The notes: a model not told the origin generated them from the letters alone. DNA of 64,000 nucleotides from Arthrobacter sp. Leaf337 (GCF_001423745.1 NZ_LMPC01000026.1:207071-271070), one strand, 5' to 3'; positions 1-7,926 are shown, counted from the first letter of the stretch. Made by a program: numbers and translations.

Positions 1-709
1 AGCCCTCGGCCATGATGCGTCCTTTGTCCACCACGATGAGGCGGTCGCACAGCTGTTCCGCCTCGTCCATGTAGTGCGTGGTGAGGATGAGCGTGACGCC
101 CTGCTCCTTAAGCCGGAACAGCCTGTCCCAGAGGATGTGCCGGGCCTGCGGGTCCAGGCCCGTGGTGGGCTCGTCCAGCAGCAGGATCCGGGGTTCGTTG
201 ATCAGCGAGCGCGCGATGGTCAGCCGCCGCTTCATACCGCCGGAGAGCGCGTCCACCTTGGATTTCGCCTTGTCCGTCAGCTGGGCGAACTCCAGCAGCT
301 CATCGGCCTTGGGCCGGAGGTAGCTCATGGGCAGTCCGAAGTAGCGGCCGTAGACCAGGAGGTTGTCGCGGACCCTGAGTTCCTCGTCGAGGTTGTCCTG
401 TTGCGGCACAACACCGAGGTGGGCGCGGACTTCCGGCCCGTGGCTTTCCGGATCCAGCCCCATGATGGACAGGCTTCCGGACGTGCGCTGGGAGACGCCG
501 CCGATCATCTTCATGGTGGTGGACTTGCCGGCACCGTTGGGACCAAGCAGGCCGAAGGCCTCACCGGCGGGAACGCTGAAGGAAATGCCGTCGACGGCGG
601 TGACGTCGCCGTACGTCTTGGTGAGGTTTTCGGCGGTGATGACGTACTGCATCTGGTCGCCCTGGGGCTGGCTGCGGGATTGTTGGCTTGAGAGTTCTTC
701 GTTGGACAC
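1..709 (-). CDS. ABC transporter ATP-binding protein, DrrA-like (3' end outside window)
   Basis: ATPase subunit of an ABC-2 type exporter of the daunorubicin-resistance/NodI class, expected to power a separate membrane permease. The visible 236 residues hold Walker A (GPNGAGKST, about 56-64), a Q-loop (VVPQQ, about 100), the signature LSGGM (about 155), Walker B LLLDEPTTGLD (about 177) and the switch histidine in LTTHYMDEA. The stop and the small C-terminal domain lie beyond position 1, where the permease gene is probably found. GTG at 709 gives a 19-residue extension before ATG 652 (MQYVITAENL). I prefer 709, but no strong ribosome-binding site decides it. Substrate unknown. Confidence 0.85.
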   Translation of the reverse strand, partial: MSNEELSSQQSRSQPQGDQMQYVITAENLTKTYGDVTAVDGISFSVPAGEAFGLLGPNGAGKSTTMKMIGGVSQRTSGSLSIMGLDPESHGPEVRAHLGVVPQQDNLDEELRVRDNLLVYGRYFGLPMSYLRPKADELLEFAQLTDKAKSKVDALSGGMKRRLTIARSLINEPRILLLDEPTTGLDPQARHILWDRLFRLKEQGVTLILTTHYMDEAEQLCDRLIVVDKGRIMAEG

Positions 710-840
710 AAGTTCAGGCACTCACCCCACGTTAGTACGCACGTTCGAACAAATAAAGAGTTCGATCTCAAAAAATCCATTCGATTTTGTCGCGTCGGCC
801 GCGGACCCGGCGACCCGCAATCGGGGCCGCCGGAACCCGC

Positions 841-1116
841 CTACTTTTCCTCGCCGCGCAGGACCTGCAGGCGCTGTCGGTACTCCGTCTCATCGATTTC
901 GCCGCGCGCGTAGCGTTCCCGGAGCACCCCTTCGCCGCCCTGCCGGGCAGCCCAGCGGTGGTTAGTCCGCCAAGTGCGCCGGGCAACGAAGATTAGCAGG
1001 CCTATCACCAGGATCCAGAACAGCGGGAACAGCAGGAACCAGGGTGAGAAGCCGCCGTCGTACCACGGCGCGTGGGCGGGGACGGTCCCAAAAGCAGTGC
1101 TTATTGCAGTCAGCAT
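841..1116 (-). CDS. Small membrane protein with SHOCT domain
   Basis: A 91-residue protein with one hydrophobic segment (about residues 23-45, FSPWFLLFPLFWILVIGL) followed by a basic stretch and a C-terminal SHOCT domain (about 62-88, with the typical LRERYARGEIDETEYRQRL pattern). SHOCT domains are short helical modules often found in actinobacterial membrane-anchored proteins; their role is believed to be oligomerisation or binding, with no enzymatic activity. It lies on the same strand as the two-component genes upstream and may share their transcription, though about 134 bp separate them. The identification rests on the domain pattern; the function is unknown. Confidence 0.75.
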   Translation of the reverse strand: MLTAISTAFGTVPAHAPWYDGGFSPWFLLFPLFWILVIGLLIFVARRTWRTNHRWAARQGGEGVLRERYARGEIDETEYRQRLQVLRGEEK

Positions 1117-1250
1117 GTCAGCTCCAGACTCTCTCTGCGAGCCGGATTTCGGCTCCGCTTCAAGTCTGGTTTCGGCGCGCTGCGCCGTCGTCCGGCGGCG
1201 GGAGGCACTTGCGGCGTACGCCCTACTACCCGGGGAGGCAGCCGGGTTCC

Positions 1251-1820
1251 TTAGATGCTCCAGCCGGGGCGGACCAGGCCCGACTCATAAGCCAGCACCA
1301 CCAGCTGAGCGCGGTCGCGTACCTGCAGCTTGGTCATGATCCGGGAGACATGGGTCTTGGCGGTCAGCGGCGTGATGAAGAGCCGCCCGGCGATCTCCGC
1401 GTTGTTCAGTCCCTCCCCCACCAGCCGGAGCACTTCCCGTTCGCGTTCGGTAATCCGGTCCAGTGCGGCGTCGGACGGCTTGCCTGTCGCATAGGACTGC
1501 ACGGCCAGCTGGGCCATGATCCGGCGGGTCACCGACGGCGACAGGAGGGCGTCGCCGTCGTGCACCACGCGGACCGCTCGGAGCAGTTCCTCCGGTTCTG
1601 TGTCCTTGACCAGGAAGCCGGCGGCACCGGCGCGCACAGCCTCGGCGATGTACTCGTCAAGTTCGAAGGTGGTGAGGATGATGACCCGCGTTCCGGGAAG
1701 CGCCGGGTCGGCCAGGATCGTGCGCGTCGCCTCGAGCCCGTCGCCCTGCGGCATGCGGATGTCCATCAGCACGACGTCGGGCCTCTCGCGGGCGGCCAGC
1801 CTCACGGCGTCGTCGCCGCC
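1251..1820 (-). pseudogene. NarL/LuxR-type response regulator, 5' part deleted
   Basis: From about 1820 down to the stop at 1251 the frame reads as a NarL/FixJ response regulator: receiver strand with the phospho-acceptor Asp (DVVLMDIRMP), Thr and Lys switch residues (ILTTFE, LVKDTE), then a LuxR helix-turn-helix (LTEREREVLRLVGEGLNNAEIAGRLF). About 35-40 N-terminal residues are missing, including beta-1 and the conserved acidic pair. Upstream of 1820 the same frame only reads out-of-frame kinase DNA, so no correct start exists. Together with the shortened kinase this indicates a deletion across the kinase-regulator junction, or an assembly error there. The output domain looks intact; phosphorylation control is probably lost. 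Confidence 0.8.
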
Positions 1821-2916
1821 AGCCCGGGTTGAGCGGCAGGAACCGCACGCTGCCGCCCAGCGCAGCGGCGCGTTCCCGCATCCCCCGCAGCCCGTTGCCT
1901 TCCGGTGCCCCGGCAGCTCCGCGGCCGTCGTCGTCGACCGTAACGGTGAGGCGTCCGGCGTCGGGTCCGTCCGCCGGAATTTCAACCACGACGGCGGTGC
2001 TGCGGGCTCCGGCGTGCCTCACCACATTGGTGAGGGCCTCCTGCACGATACGGTACGCGGCCTCTTCGGCTGCGGCGGGCGGCCCGCCGGTGCCGGGATC
2101 CGTCCGGATGTCCAGCTTCACGTCCAGTCCCGTGCGCCGCGCGTTCTCGGCGAGCTCGGGCAGTTTACGCAGCCCGGGACCCGATGCAGGGCGGAGCGGC
2201 GCGTCATCCCGGAGCACGCCCAGCAGCTGGCGGACTTCGTCCAGTGACTCTTTGCTGGCCGATTTAATGGCTTCCAGGGCGGGACGGAACTGTTCCGGGT
2301 CCCGGTCCCCCAGGTGCAGCGCCACTGATGCGCGGACGTTGATGAGGGACAGGGAATGCGCCACAACGTCATGGATATCCCGGGCCAGGGCGAGCCGGTA
2401 TTCGTCCCGGGCGGCCAGCTCCCGGGACTCGCGCTGCCGCCGCCTTTCGGCCACGCGCTCGTGGCGGAACCTGGCACCCTCCCCCAGCAGCACCAGGATC
2501 ACCAGCCAGGACGTTCCGGCGACGGCGCGGATCAGGGCGCCTTCGTCCCCGCTGGCCATAAAGAAGGCAGCCAGCGCCGCCGCGCAGGTCCCGGCCACGG
2601 TCCAGGTCTGCCAGCGTCGTCCGGCGGCCGCCGAGAAGACGATGGCCAGCGCCAGGGACAGCAGGACAGGACCCCACGGGTAGCCTGCGGCAAGGTAGAG
2701 GATCGTCGCCGCAGCAGCCGCAGGCAACATCACGCCGGGCCAGCGCCGGCGCAGGGACAGCGCCGCCGGGCCGGCGAGAAGCAGCACGAAAGCCAGCACG
2801 TCAAGGGGCCGGTGCTCGGGCTGCCGCGCAGCGGCGAAGACTGTGCCCACGACCTGGACAACGGCCACGGCGATCACCACGAAGGCGGTGGGCGGACCCT
2901 GGAATCGGCGCGGCAT
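1657..2916 (-). CDS. Two-component sensor histidine kinase (HisKA_3), C-terminus replaced
   Basis: Membrane sensor kinase of the NarL-partner type. Residues 10-145 form several hydrophobic segments; the HisKA_3 dimerisation region has the phospho-accepting His in RDIHDVVAH (His182); the ATP-binding domain has an N box (ALTNVVRHA) and a glycine box (DDDGRGAAGAPEGNGLRGM). The protein is normal until about residue 365 (GGSVRFLPLNPGW, near position 1821). After that the frame runs into response-regulator DNA read out of frame and ends at 1657, adding an Arg-rich nonsense tail. The real last 10-20 residues are missing. The start at 2916 follows TAGGCT by 6 nt, suggesting a leaderless message. Signal unknown. 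Confidence 0.75.
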   Translation of the reverse strand: MPRRFQGPPTAFVVIAVAVVQVVGTVFAAARQPEHRPLDVLAFVLLLAGPAALSLRRRWPGVMLPAAAAATILYLAAGYPWGPVLLSLALAIVFSAAAGRRWQTWTVAGTCAAALAAFFMASGDEGALIRAVAGTSWLVILVLLGEGARFRHERVAERRRQRESRELAARDEYRLALARDIHDVVAHSLSLINVRASVALHLGDRDPEQFRPALEAIKSASKESLDEVRQLLGVLRDDAPLRPASGPGLRKLPELAENARRTGLDVKLDIRTDPGTGGPPAAAEEAAYRIVQEALTNVVRHAGARSTAVVVEIPADGPDAGRLTVTVDDDGRGAAGAPEGNGLRGMRERAAALGGSVRFLPLNPGWRRRRREAGRPREARRRADGHPHAAGRRARGDAHDPGRPGASRNAGHHPHHLRT

Positions 2917-2922
2917 ACTCCG

Positions 2923-2928
2923 AGCCTA
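2923..2928 (-). promoter_or_regulatory. Putative -10 box for the histidine kinase gene (leaderless)
   Basis: Minus-strand TAGGCT lies 6 nt before the ATG at 2916 with no Shine-Dalgarno sequence between. This is the arrangement of actinobacterial leaderless promoters and matches the one before purU and the carbonic-anhydrase-like gene. Inferred from sequence only. Confidence 0.45.
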
Positions 2929-2964
2929 GCGGCGGCGGCGTACCCGCGTCGTCCGCTTAACGGC

Positions 2965-3000
2965 GCAGGGCGCCTACTCCCGCGGGAGTAGGCGCCCTGC
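2965..3000. terminator. 36-bp perfect palindrome after folD
   Basis: GCAGGGCGCCTACTCCCG is followed directly by its exact reverse complement, giving a loop-free 36-bp palindrome centred on CCGCGG. It sits 16 bp after the folD stop on the minus strand, before the kinase start, and probably ends the glyA-folD transcript. No T-run follows, so this would be a non-canonical terminator. Confidence 0.55.
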
Positions 3001-3016
3001 CTGCATTCCGTGTAGC

Positions 3017-3928
3017 TTAGGCGACGCCCGCGTGGCGTTCCGCCGCAGCTTTGCGTTCCGCGGCTTCGACCACGTTGGTCATCAGCAGGGCCACGGTCAT
3101 GGGACCCACGCCGCCGGGGTTCGGCGAGATCCAGCCGGCCACCTCGGCAGCTGCGGGATCGATGTCGCCATGGACCTTGCTTTTGCCCGTCTCGGGATCG
3201 GTTTCACGGGTGACACCAACGTCGAGCAGCGCCGCGCCCGGCTTCACGTCCGAAGCCTTGACGATGTGCTTGGCACCCGCCGCGCCCACAATGACGTCCG
3301 CCAGCCGCAGCAGCTCCGAGAGGTTCTCGGTGCCGGTGTGCGTCAACGTGACGGTGGCGTTCACTGCCCGCCGGGTCAGCAGCAGGCCGATCGTGCGGCC
3401 GATCGTGACACCACGGCCCACCACCACAACGTGTTTGCCGGCCAGGTTGTATCCGTTGCGTTCCAGGAGCTCAATGACGCCGCGGGGCGTGCATGGCAGC
3501 GGCGAGGTGATCTCACCGTTGACGTTGAGCACCAGCCTGCCGAGGTTGGTCGGGTGCAGGCCGTCTGCATCTTTGGCGGGGTCGATCCGCTCGAGGATTG
3601 CGTCGGTATCCAGGTGCTTGGGCAGTGGCAGCTGCACGATGTACCCATGGCAGGCGGGGTCCGCATTGAGTTCATCAATGAGGTCCTCAACCTGGGCCTG
3701 GGTCGCATCGGCCGGAAGCTCACGCTGGATCGAGTTCATCCCGATCTCCACAGACTGCTTGTGCTTCATGGACACGTACAGCTGCGAGGCAGGGTCCGCG
3801 CCAACGAGCACTGTGGCAATGCCCGGGGTGACGCCGCGGGCCTGCAGTGCCGCGACACGCTCGGTCAGCTCGGATTTGATGGCGGCTGCAGCTGCCTTGC
3901 CGTCAAGGATTTTCGCGGTCTGCGCCAT
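3017..3928 (-). CDS. folD: Bifunctional methylenetetrahydrofolate dehydrogenase/cyclohydrolase
   Basis: Cytosolic enzyme that interconverts 5,10-methylene-THF, methenyl-THF and 10-formyl-THF, using NADP. The 303-residue product has the family's usual length and its motifs: VGADPASQLYVSMKHK with the catalytic Lys region, the IVQLPLPKH loop, DPAKDADG, and the nucleotide-binding segment VVVVGRGVTIGRTIG, ending with the conserved NPGGVGPMTVALLM. ATG 3928 starts 8 bp after the glyA stop, so the two are one operon. A GTG at 3943 is in frame but would overlap glyA. With glyA and purU next door this forms a one-carbon unit. High confidence. Confidence 0.97.
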   Translation of the reverse strand: MAQTAKILDGKAAAAAIKSELTERVAALQARGVTPGIATVLVGADPASQLYVSMKHKQSVEIGMNSIQRELPADATQAQVEDLIDELNADPACHGYIVQLPLPKHLDTDAILERIDPAKDADGLHPTNLGRLVLNVNGEITSPLPCTPRGVIELLERNGYNLAGKHVVVVGRGVTIGRTIGLLLTRRAVNATVTLTHTGTENLSELLRLADVIVGAAGAKHIVKASDVKPGAALLDVGVTRETDPETGKSKVHGDIDPAAAEVAGWISPNPGGVGPMTVALLMTNVVEAAERKAAAERHAGVA

Positions 3929-3936
3929 GGACGGGT

Positions 3937-5244
3937 TCACCACTGTTCGTGCTGCGGGTAGAGCGGGAAGTCGGCGGCGAGCTTGTCCACGCGGGCCTGC
4001 AGGGCCTCGATATCGGTGGCGGAGCCGGCCTTCAGGGCGGTGGCGATGATCTCGGCCACCTCGGTGAATTCCTCGGCGCCGAAGCCGCGGGTGGCCAGTG
4101 CCGGGGTACCGATGCGCAGGCCGGAGGTGACCATCGGCGGGCGGGGGTCGAACGGAACAGCGTTGCGGTTCACGGTGATTCCCACGGAGTGCAGGAGGTC
4201 CTCTGCCTGCTGGCCGTCCAGCTGCGAGTTGCGCAGGTCCACCAGGACCAGGTGCACATCGGTGCCGCCGGTGAGCACGGAGACGCCTGCTTCTGCGACG
4301 TCAGCCTGGTTCAGGCGGTCGGCGATGATCTTGGCGCCCTCGAGGACGCGCTCCTGGCGCTCCTTGAACTCAGCGGTGCCGGCGATCTTGAAGGCAACGG
4401 CCTTTGCGGCGATGACGTGCATGAGCGGTCCGCCCTGCTGGCCGGGGAAGACGTTGGAGTTGAGCTTCTTGGCCCATTCCTGCTTGGCCAGGATCACACC
4501 GGAGCGGGGGCCTGCGAGGGTCTTGTGCACCGTGGAGGTGACGACGTCGGAGTACGGCACCGGGCTCGGGTGCAGGCCCGCGGCCACCAGGCCGGCGAAG
4601 TGGGCCATGTCGGTCCAGAGCAGCGCGCCGACTTCATCGGCGATCGAGCGGAAGGCTGCGAAGTCCAGGTGGCGCGGGTAGGCGGACCAGCCGGCGATGA
4701 TGACCTGCGGCTTCTCGGCGATGGCCTGCTCGCGGAGCTTGTCCATGTCGATGCGGAAGTTGTCCTGCTCCACCTGGTAGGCAGCCACGCTGTAGAGCTT
4801 GCCGGAGAAGTTGAGCTTCATGCCGTGCGTCAGGTGGCCGCCGTGAGCCAGGGACAGGCCCAGGATCTTGTCACCGGGGGTGATCATGGCGGACAGTGCG
4901 GCGGCGTTGGCCTGGGCGCCGGAGTGCGGCTGGACGTTGGCGTACTCTGCGCCGAACAGGTCCTTGACGCGGTCAATCGCCAGCTGTTCAGCGATGTCCA
5001 CGTATTCGCAGCCGCCGTAATAGCGGCGGCCCGGGTAACCCTCGGCGTACTTGTTGGTCAGGACGGAGCCCTGGGCTTCCATGACGGCGCGCGGGGCGAA
5101 GTTTTCCGAGGCGATCATTTCCAGGGTGCCGCGCTGGCGGCCAAGCTCCTGGTCCAGTACTGCGGCGATCTCGGGGTCGAGCTCCGCCAACGGCAGGTTG
5201 CTGACGGTGGAGGAAGTGCTAACGGAAGTCGGAGAAGTAGTCAC
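3937..5244 (-). CDS. glyA: Serine hydroxymethyltransferase
   Basis: PLP enzyme converting serine plus THF to glycine plus methylene-THF, the main entry of one-carbon units. 435 residues. Recognisable motifs are ASENF near the N-terminus, NKYAEGYPGRRYYGG, the cofactor-binding SGAQAN segment, and the Schiff-base Lys in STVHKTLAGPRSG. The start GTG 5244 is set by an AGGAG Shine-Dalgarno 7 nt upstream. The frame is open for 32 more codons upstream, but that stretch does not resemble the family and overlaps a probable structured leader. It is followed by folD in the same operon. Confidence 0.97.
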   Translation of the reverse strand: MTTSPTSVSTSSTVSNLPLAELDPEIAAVLDQELGRQRGTLEMIASENFAPRAVMEAQGSVLTNKYAEGYPGRRYYGGCEYVDIAEQLAIDRVKDLFGAEYANVQPHSGAQANAAALSAMITPGDKILGLSLAHGGHLTHGMKLNFSGKLYSVAAYQVEQDNFRIDMDKLREQAIAEKPQVIIAGWSAYPRHLDFAAFRSIADEVGALLWTDMAHFAGLVAAGLHPSPVPYSDVVTSTVHKTLAGPRSGVILAKQEWAKKLNSNVFPGQQGGPLMHVIAAKAVAFKIAGTAEFKERQERVLEGAKIIADRLNQADVAEAGVSVLTGGTDVHLVLVDLRNSQLDGQQAEDLLHSVGITVNRNAVPFDPRPPMVTSGLRIGTPALATRGFGAEEFTEVAEIIATALKAGSATDIEALQARVDKLAADFPLYPQHEQW

Positions 5245-5440
5245 GAATAACTCCTGGCTAGGGATGGGCGCTGCTAAGGTCAGGCTACCGGCTGTGACGT
5301 TGCCCGGCCCCTTGATTACGGGGAAACCCGGTGAGGGCAACCCGCTTGAGGGCAGGACATCGCAGAGGAACGGCAGCGGTTAAACTGCCGGCCGGCAAAA
5401 CATGACCCTCGGCCCAGGCGTACGATCCGTGGTCTTCGTC
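5245..5440 (-). promoter_or_regulatory. Possible structured 5' leader of glyA
   Basis: The 354 bp between glyA and purU hold no gene. On the glyA-sense strand the near half could fold: GTTGCCC pairs with GGGCAAC around an inner CCCC/GGGG stem (about 5288-5330), and CGGCAG pairs with CTGCCG (about 5365-5390). This lies just before the AGGAG-GTG start and could be a cis-regulatory RNA. I do not recognise it as the THF, glycine or SAM riboswitch. The far half holds the 11-bp repeats upstream of purU. Confidence 0.35.
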
Positions 5441-5508
5441 AATGCCGCTCCCTGATGGTTAGCCATCCAACGCCAGTTGCGACCGGATAAGCCTATCAAA
5501 ACCTTTCC

Positions 5509-5563
5509 GAATCCCGTCGGAATCCCGCGTGAATCCCGTCCGAGTCCTGTCCGAATCGCGTTG
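5509..5563 (+). repeat. Five 11-bp phased direct repeats upstream of purU
   Basis: GAATCCCGTCG, GAATCCCGCGT, GAATCCCGTCC, GAGTCCTGTCC and GAATCGCG begin at 5509, 5520, 5531, 5542 and 5553, an exact 11-bp period (about one helical turn). They end about 25 bp before the purU -10 box, a place suited to an activator or a cooperative DNA-binding protein. Confidence 0.6.
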
Positions 5564-5585
5564 AGAGCGCTGCCTCCGGCGCGGG

Positions 5586-5591
5586 TAGGCT
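5586..5591 (+). promoter_or_regulatory. Putative -10 box for purU (leaderless)
   Basis: TAGGCT ends 7 nt before the GTG start of purU and no Shine-Dalgarno precedes that start. The transcript would begin at or very near the start codon. Confidence 0.5.
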
Positions 5592-5598
5592 GTTATTC

Positions 5599-6459
5599 GT
5601 GACTGAAGACCAGCTGACCTCCGCTTATGTTCTGACCCTCTCCTGCCCGGACCGGCCCGGCATCGTGCATGCCGTGGCGGGAGCATTGCTCGTGGCCGGC
5701 TGCAATATTACGGACTCGCAGCAGTATGGAAGCCACGCAACCGGCACGTTCTTCATGCGCGTCGAAGCCACCACGGACGCGTCGCAGGCAGAAGTCCACG
5801 CCGCGCTGCAGCCCGTGACGGAGGCCTTCGGCATGCAGTGGAGCCTCAACCCCGCCGGCCGGAAGGTCCGCACGCTGCTGATGGCGAGCAAGTCGGCGCA
5901 CTGCCTCAACGACCTCCTGTTCCTGCAGCGCTCCGGCACGCTGCCCATCGAGATCCCCGCCATCGTGTCCAACCACCAGGACCTGGCCGGGCTGGCGGAG
6001 TTCTACGGCATTCCCTTCCACTACATCCCGGTCACTGCGGACACCAAGGTCCAGGCAGAGGACCAGCTGCGCAAGATCATCGCGGAGCAGGACATCGAGC
6101 TGACCGTCCTGGCCCGCTACATGCAGATCCTGTCCAACGAGCTCTGCACGGAGCTCACCGGCAAGGCCATCAACATCCATCACTCCTTCCTGCCGTCCTT
6201 TAAGGGTGCCAGGCCGTATCACCAGGCCCATGCCCGCGGCGTCAAGCTGATCGGCGCCACGGCGCACTACGTCACGGCCGCCCTGGACGAAGGGCCCATC
6301 ATCGAACAGGAAGTCATCCGCGTGGACCACCGCCGCACCGCGGAACAGTTCGTGCAGATGGGCCGCGATGTGGAAGGCCGCACCCTGGCCCAGGCCGTCC
6401 AGTGGCACGCCGAGCACCGCGTGCTGCTGGACGGCAACCGCACCGTCGTCTTCAACTAG
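5599..6459 (+). CDS. purU: Formyltetrahydrofolate deformylase
   Basis: Hydrolyses 10-formyl-THF to formate and THF, balancing the one-carbon pool produced by the adjacent glyA and folD. 286 residues: an N-terminal ACT domain (about 8-85, LTLSCPDRPGIVHAVAGALL) and a formyltransferase fold with the catalytic set INIHHSFLPSF and the Asp in ALDEGPIIEQ. It is divergent from the glyA-folD operon. GTG 5599 follows TAGGCT by 7 nt, so translation is probably leaderless. The 11-bp repeat array just upstream suggests dedicated control. High confidence. Confidence 0.96.
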   Translation: MTEDQLTSAYVLTLSCPDRPGIVHAVAGALLVAGCNITDSQQYGSHATGTFFMRVEATTDASQAEVHAALQPVTEAFGMQWSLNPAGRKVRTLLMASKSAHCLNDLLFLQRSGTLPIEIPAIVSNHQDLAGLAEFYGIPFHYIPVTADTKVQAEDQLRKIIAEQDIELTVLARYMQILSNELCTELTGKAINIHHSFLPSFKGARPYHQAHARGVKLIGATAHYVTAALDEGPIIEQEVIRVDHRRTAEQFVQMGRDVEGRTLAQAVQWHAEHRVLLDGNRTVVFN

Positions 6460-6484
6460 GGTCGGGCAGGACGTGGCGCCGGCC

Positions 6485-7153
6485 ATGGAGGAGTCCGGAA
6501 CCCTGGGGCGCAGCGGCGAGGACCGGCTGGCAGCGTTCTACAACCAGCGCGCCCTCCTTCATCCGGAGCATCCCCTGACTCCGCAGCGGGTGCAGCAGCG
6601 GGAACGGTTCATCGCCCGGTTGAAGGCCGAAGGCAGGCACGCCGTACTGGAAATCGGCTCCGGCGGGGGCCTCGACGGCCTCAAGTTCGTCCAGGCCGGC
6701 GTCCATTACACGGGTGTGGACCTCTCCGAGGAACAGGTGCGGCTGGCTACGTCCAAGGGGCTGAATGTCTCGGTCGCGAGTGTGCGGAGCCTGCCCTTCG
6801 CCGACGGCGTTTTCCCGGCACTGTGGACCATGAGCACGCTGCTGCACATCCCCAACAAGGACATCGACGACGTCGTCCGTGAACTCGTGCGGGTGGCCGC
6901 GCCGGGGGCGCCGATCGCCGTCGGGCTCTGGTCCGGTGACGATGAAGAGGTCCTCAACCCCGAAGACGAGATCCAGCCGCCGCGCTTTTTCAGCCGCCGC
7001 AGCGACGCGGCGCTCCAACGGATCTTCGGCCGGCACGGCGAGATTGAGGAATTCGTGACGTGGCCGGAAGGCACGGGCGCGGAGTCCGGGCCGGGTGCCG
7101 GCCACTGGACGCAGCATTACCAGTTCCTGGTCCTCCGCACTCCCCCGCCCTGA
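6485..7153 (+). CDS. Class I SAM-dependent methyltransferase
   Basis: About 222 residues with a Rossmann-type SAM site: motif I VLEIGSGGGLDGLKF, motif II VDLSEEQVRLA, then SVRSLPFADGVFPALWTMSTLLHI, the usual pattern of Methyltransf_11/25 enzymes. There is no sign of the substrate. It follows purU by 25 bp and could be read through from it. ATG 6485 is chosen; GTG 6473 in frame is an alternative and GCAGGA lies just before it. Its 3' end overlaps the convergent DUF2231 frame by 37 bp, beside a 66-bp palindromic repeat that starts at the base after the stop. Confidence 0.8.
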   Translation: MEESGTLGRSGEDRLAAFYNQRALLHPEHPLTPQRVQQRERFIARLKAEGRHAVLEIGSGGGLDGLKFVQAGVHYTGVDLSEEQVRLATSKGLNVSVASVRSLPFADGVFPALWTMSTLLHIPNKDIDDVVRELVRVAAPGAPIAVGLWSGDDEEVLNPEDEIQPPRFFSRRSDAALQRIFGRHGEIEEFVTWPEGTGAESGPGAGHWTQHYQFLVLRTPPP

Positions 7154-7821
7154 CCCAACTGACTAGCACTTAACGTCGCGGAATCCGCGATTGACGACGT
7201 TAAGTGCGAGTCAGTTGGGGAAGCGGGGAGGGTCTGCGCTCCCCGGCGGCCGCTGCCCATATATCCGCCCAGCAAAGCGCTCGCCATTAGGACGAGAGCC
7301 CCGACGCGCGCCAGGCCGACGCCGAGGTTGCGGCGGCCCCGGAGCCGCGCGGCCCAGGACCCGGCGAAAATCAGCACGACCGCACCATTCAAACCGGCAT
7401 GGACGATGCCAACCCGCTTCGTTCCGCGGCCGGCCAACGCCCACTCGGCCCATCCGGTCAGTGCGGTGGGCGCCGCGGCCAGAACGCCAAGGCCCACCAG
7501 CCGGGTGGCCGCCCGCTGCGTCCCGGGGTCGGAGTACAGGTCCAGGTACATGGCCATGAACCATGCGCCGAATGGTGCGTCGGTCAGGATGCCGTGCAGC
7601 GGTATTCCGGTTGCATCGCCGTGCAGGAAGCTGCGAAGACGCCGGTTGCGGACCAGCCGGCCAGCCGGCGGCTCGACCGCACGGACAGCCGGGTCAAGGG
7701 CCTCCAGCTGCTCAATCCGCCGCATCAGCCGGCGGAACCGGCCGGGCACTCCGCCACCGTCCGGCCGCAGGTGAAGTCCTTGCAGCTGCAGCCCTGACGG
7801 GCCAAAATCCCGTAGTTCCAT
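7117..7821 (-). CDS. DUF2231-type membrane protein
   Basis: Predicted 234-residue membrane protein. The centre (GILTDAPFGAWFMAMYLDLYSD, ALTGWAEWALAGRGTKRVGIVHAGLNGAVVLIFAGSWAAR, GALVLMASALLGGYMG) has the four-helix pattern of DUF2231 proteins, a family of unknown function sometimes linked to redox or Rieske proteins. Start ATG 7821. The last 40 or so residues are translated from a 66-bp palindromic repeat (7154-7219) and then the antisense end of the methyltransferase gene, so the natural C-terminus is probably lost or altered. In another frame the repeat would stop translation at once (CCCAACTGA). Confidence 0.65.
   Translation of the reverse strand: MELRDFGPSGLQLQGLHLRPDGGGVPGRFRRLMRRIEQLEALDPAVRAVEPPAGRLVRNRRLRSFLHGDATGIPLHGILTDAPFGAWFMAMYLDLYSDPGTQRAATRLVGLGVLAAAPTALTGWAEWALAGRGTKRVGIVHAGLNGAVVLIFAGSWAARLRGRRNLGVGLARVGALVLMASALLGGYMGSGRRGAQTLPASPTDSHLTSSIADSATLSASQLGQGGGVRRTRNW
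7154..7219. repeat. 66-bp palindromic repeat, copy A
   Basis: Begins CCCAACTGACT and ends AGTCAGTTGGG, with TAACGTCG and CGACGTTA as inner arms around a 16-nt centre. It aligns without gaps to copies B (37487) and C (38542). Between the 3' ends of two convergent genes, it could also act as a terminator. Confidence 0.8.
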
Positions 7822-7914
7822 GGCCCCAATGGTAGTGAGACCCGTCGGCGGCGTCACTAGGTCACAAAGCCCGCCTGTGGAGCCTGCTTCCGAAGGCCGG
7901 CGCGAGCAGTGTCC

Positions 7915-7920
7915 TAGGCT
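7915..7920 (+). promoter_or_regulatory. Putative -10 box for the carbonic-anhydrase-like gene (leaderless)
   Basis: TAGGCT lies 6 nt before ATG 7927 and no Shine-Dalgarno separates them, the same layout as before purU. Confidence 0.45.
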
Positions 7921-7926
7921 GGGCAC

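Noticed and set aside
5244..5340. Upstream extension of glyA (start at 5340)
   Set aside because: The extra residues do not resemble SHMT, there is no ribosome-binding site for them, and GTG 5244 has a well placed AGGAG.
5459..5686. 75-codon minus frame across the 11-bp repeats
   Set aside because: It overlaps the purU start antisense and only translates the repeats; no start signal.
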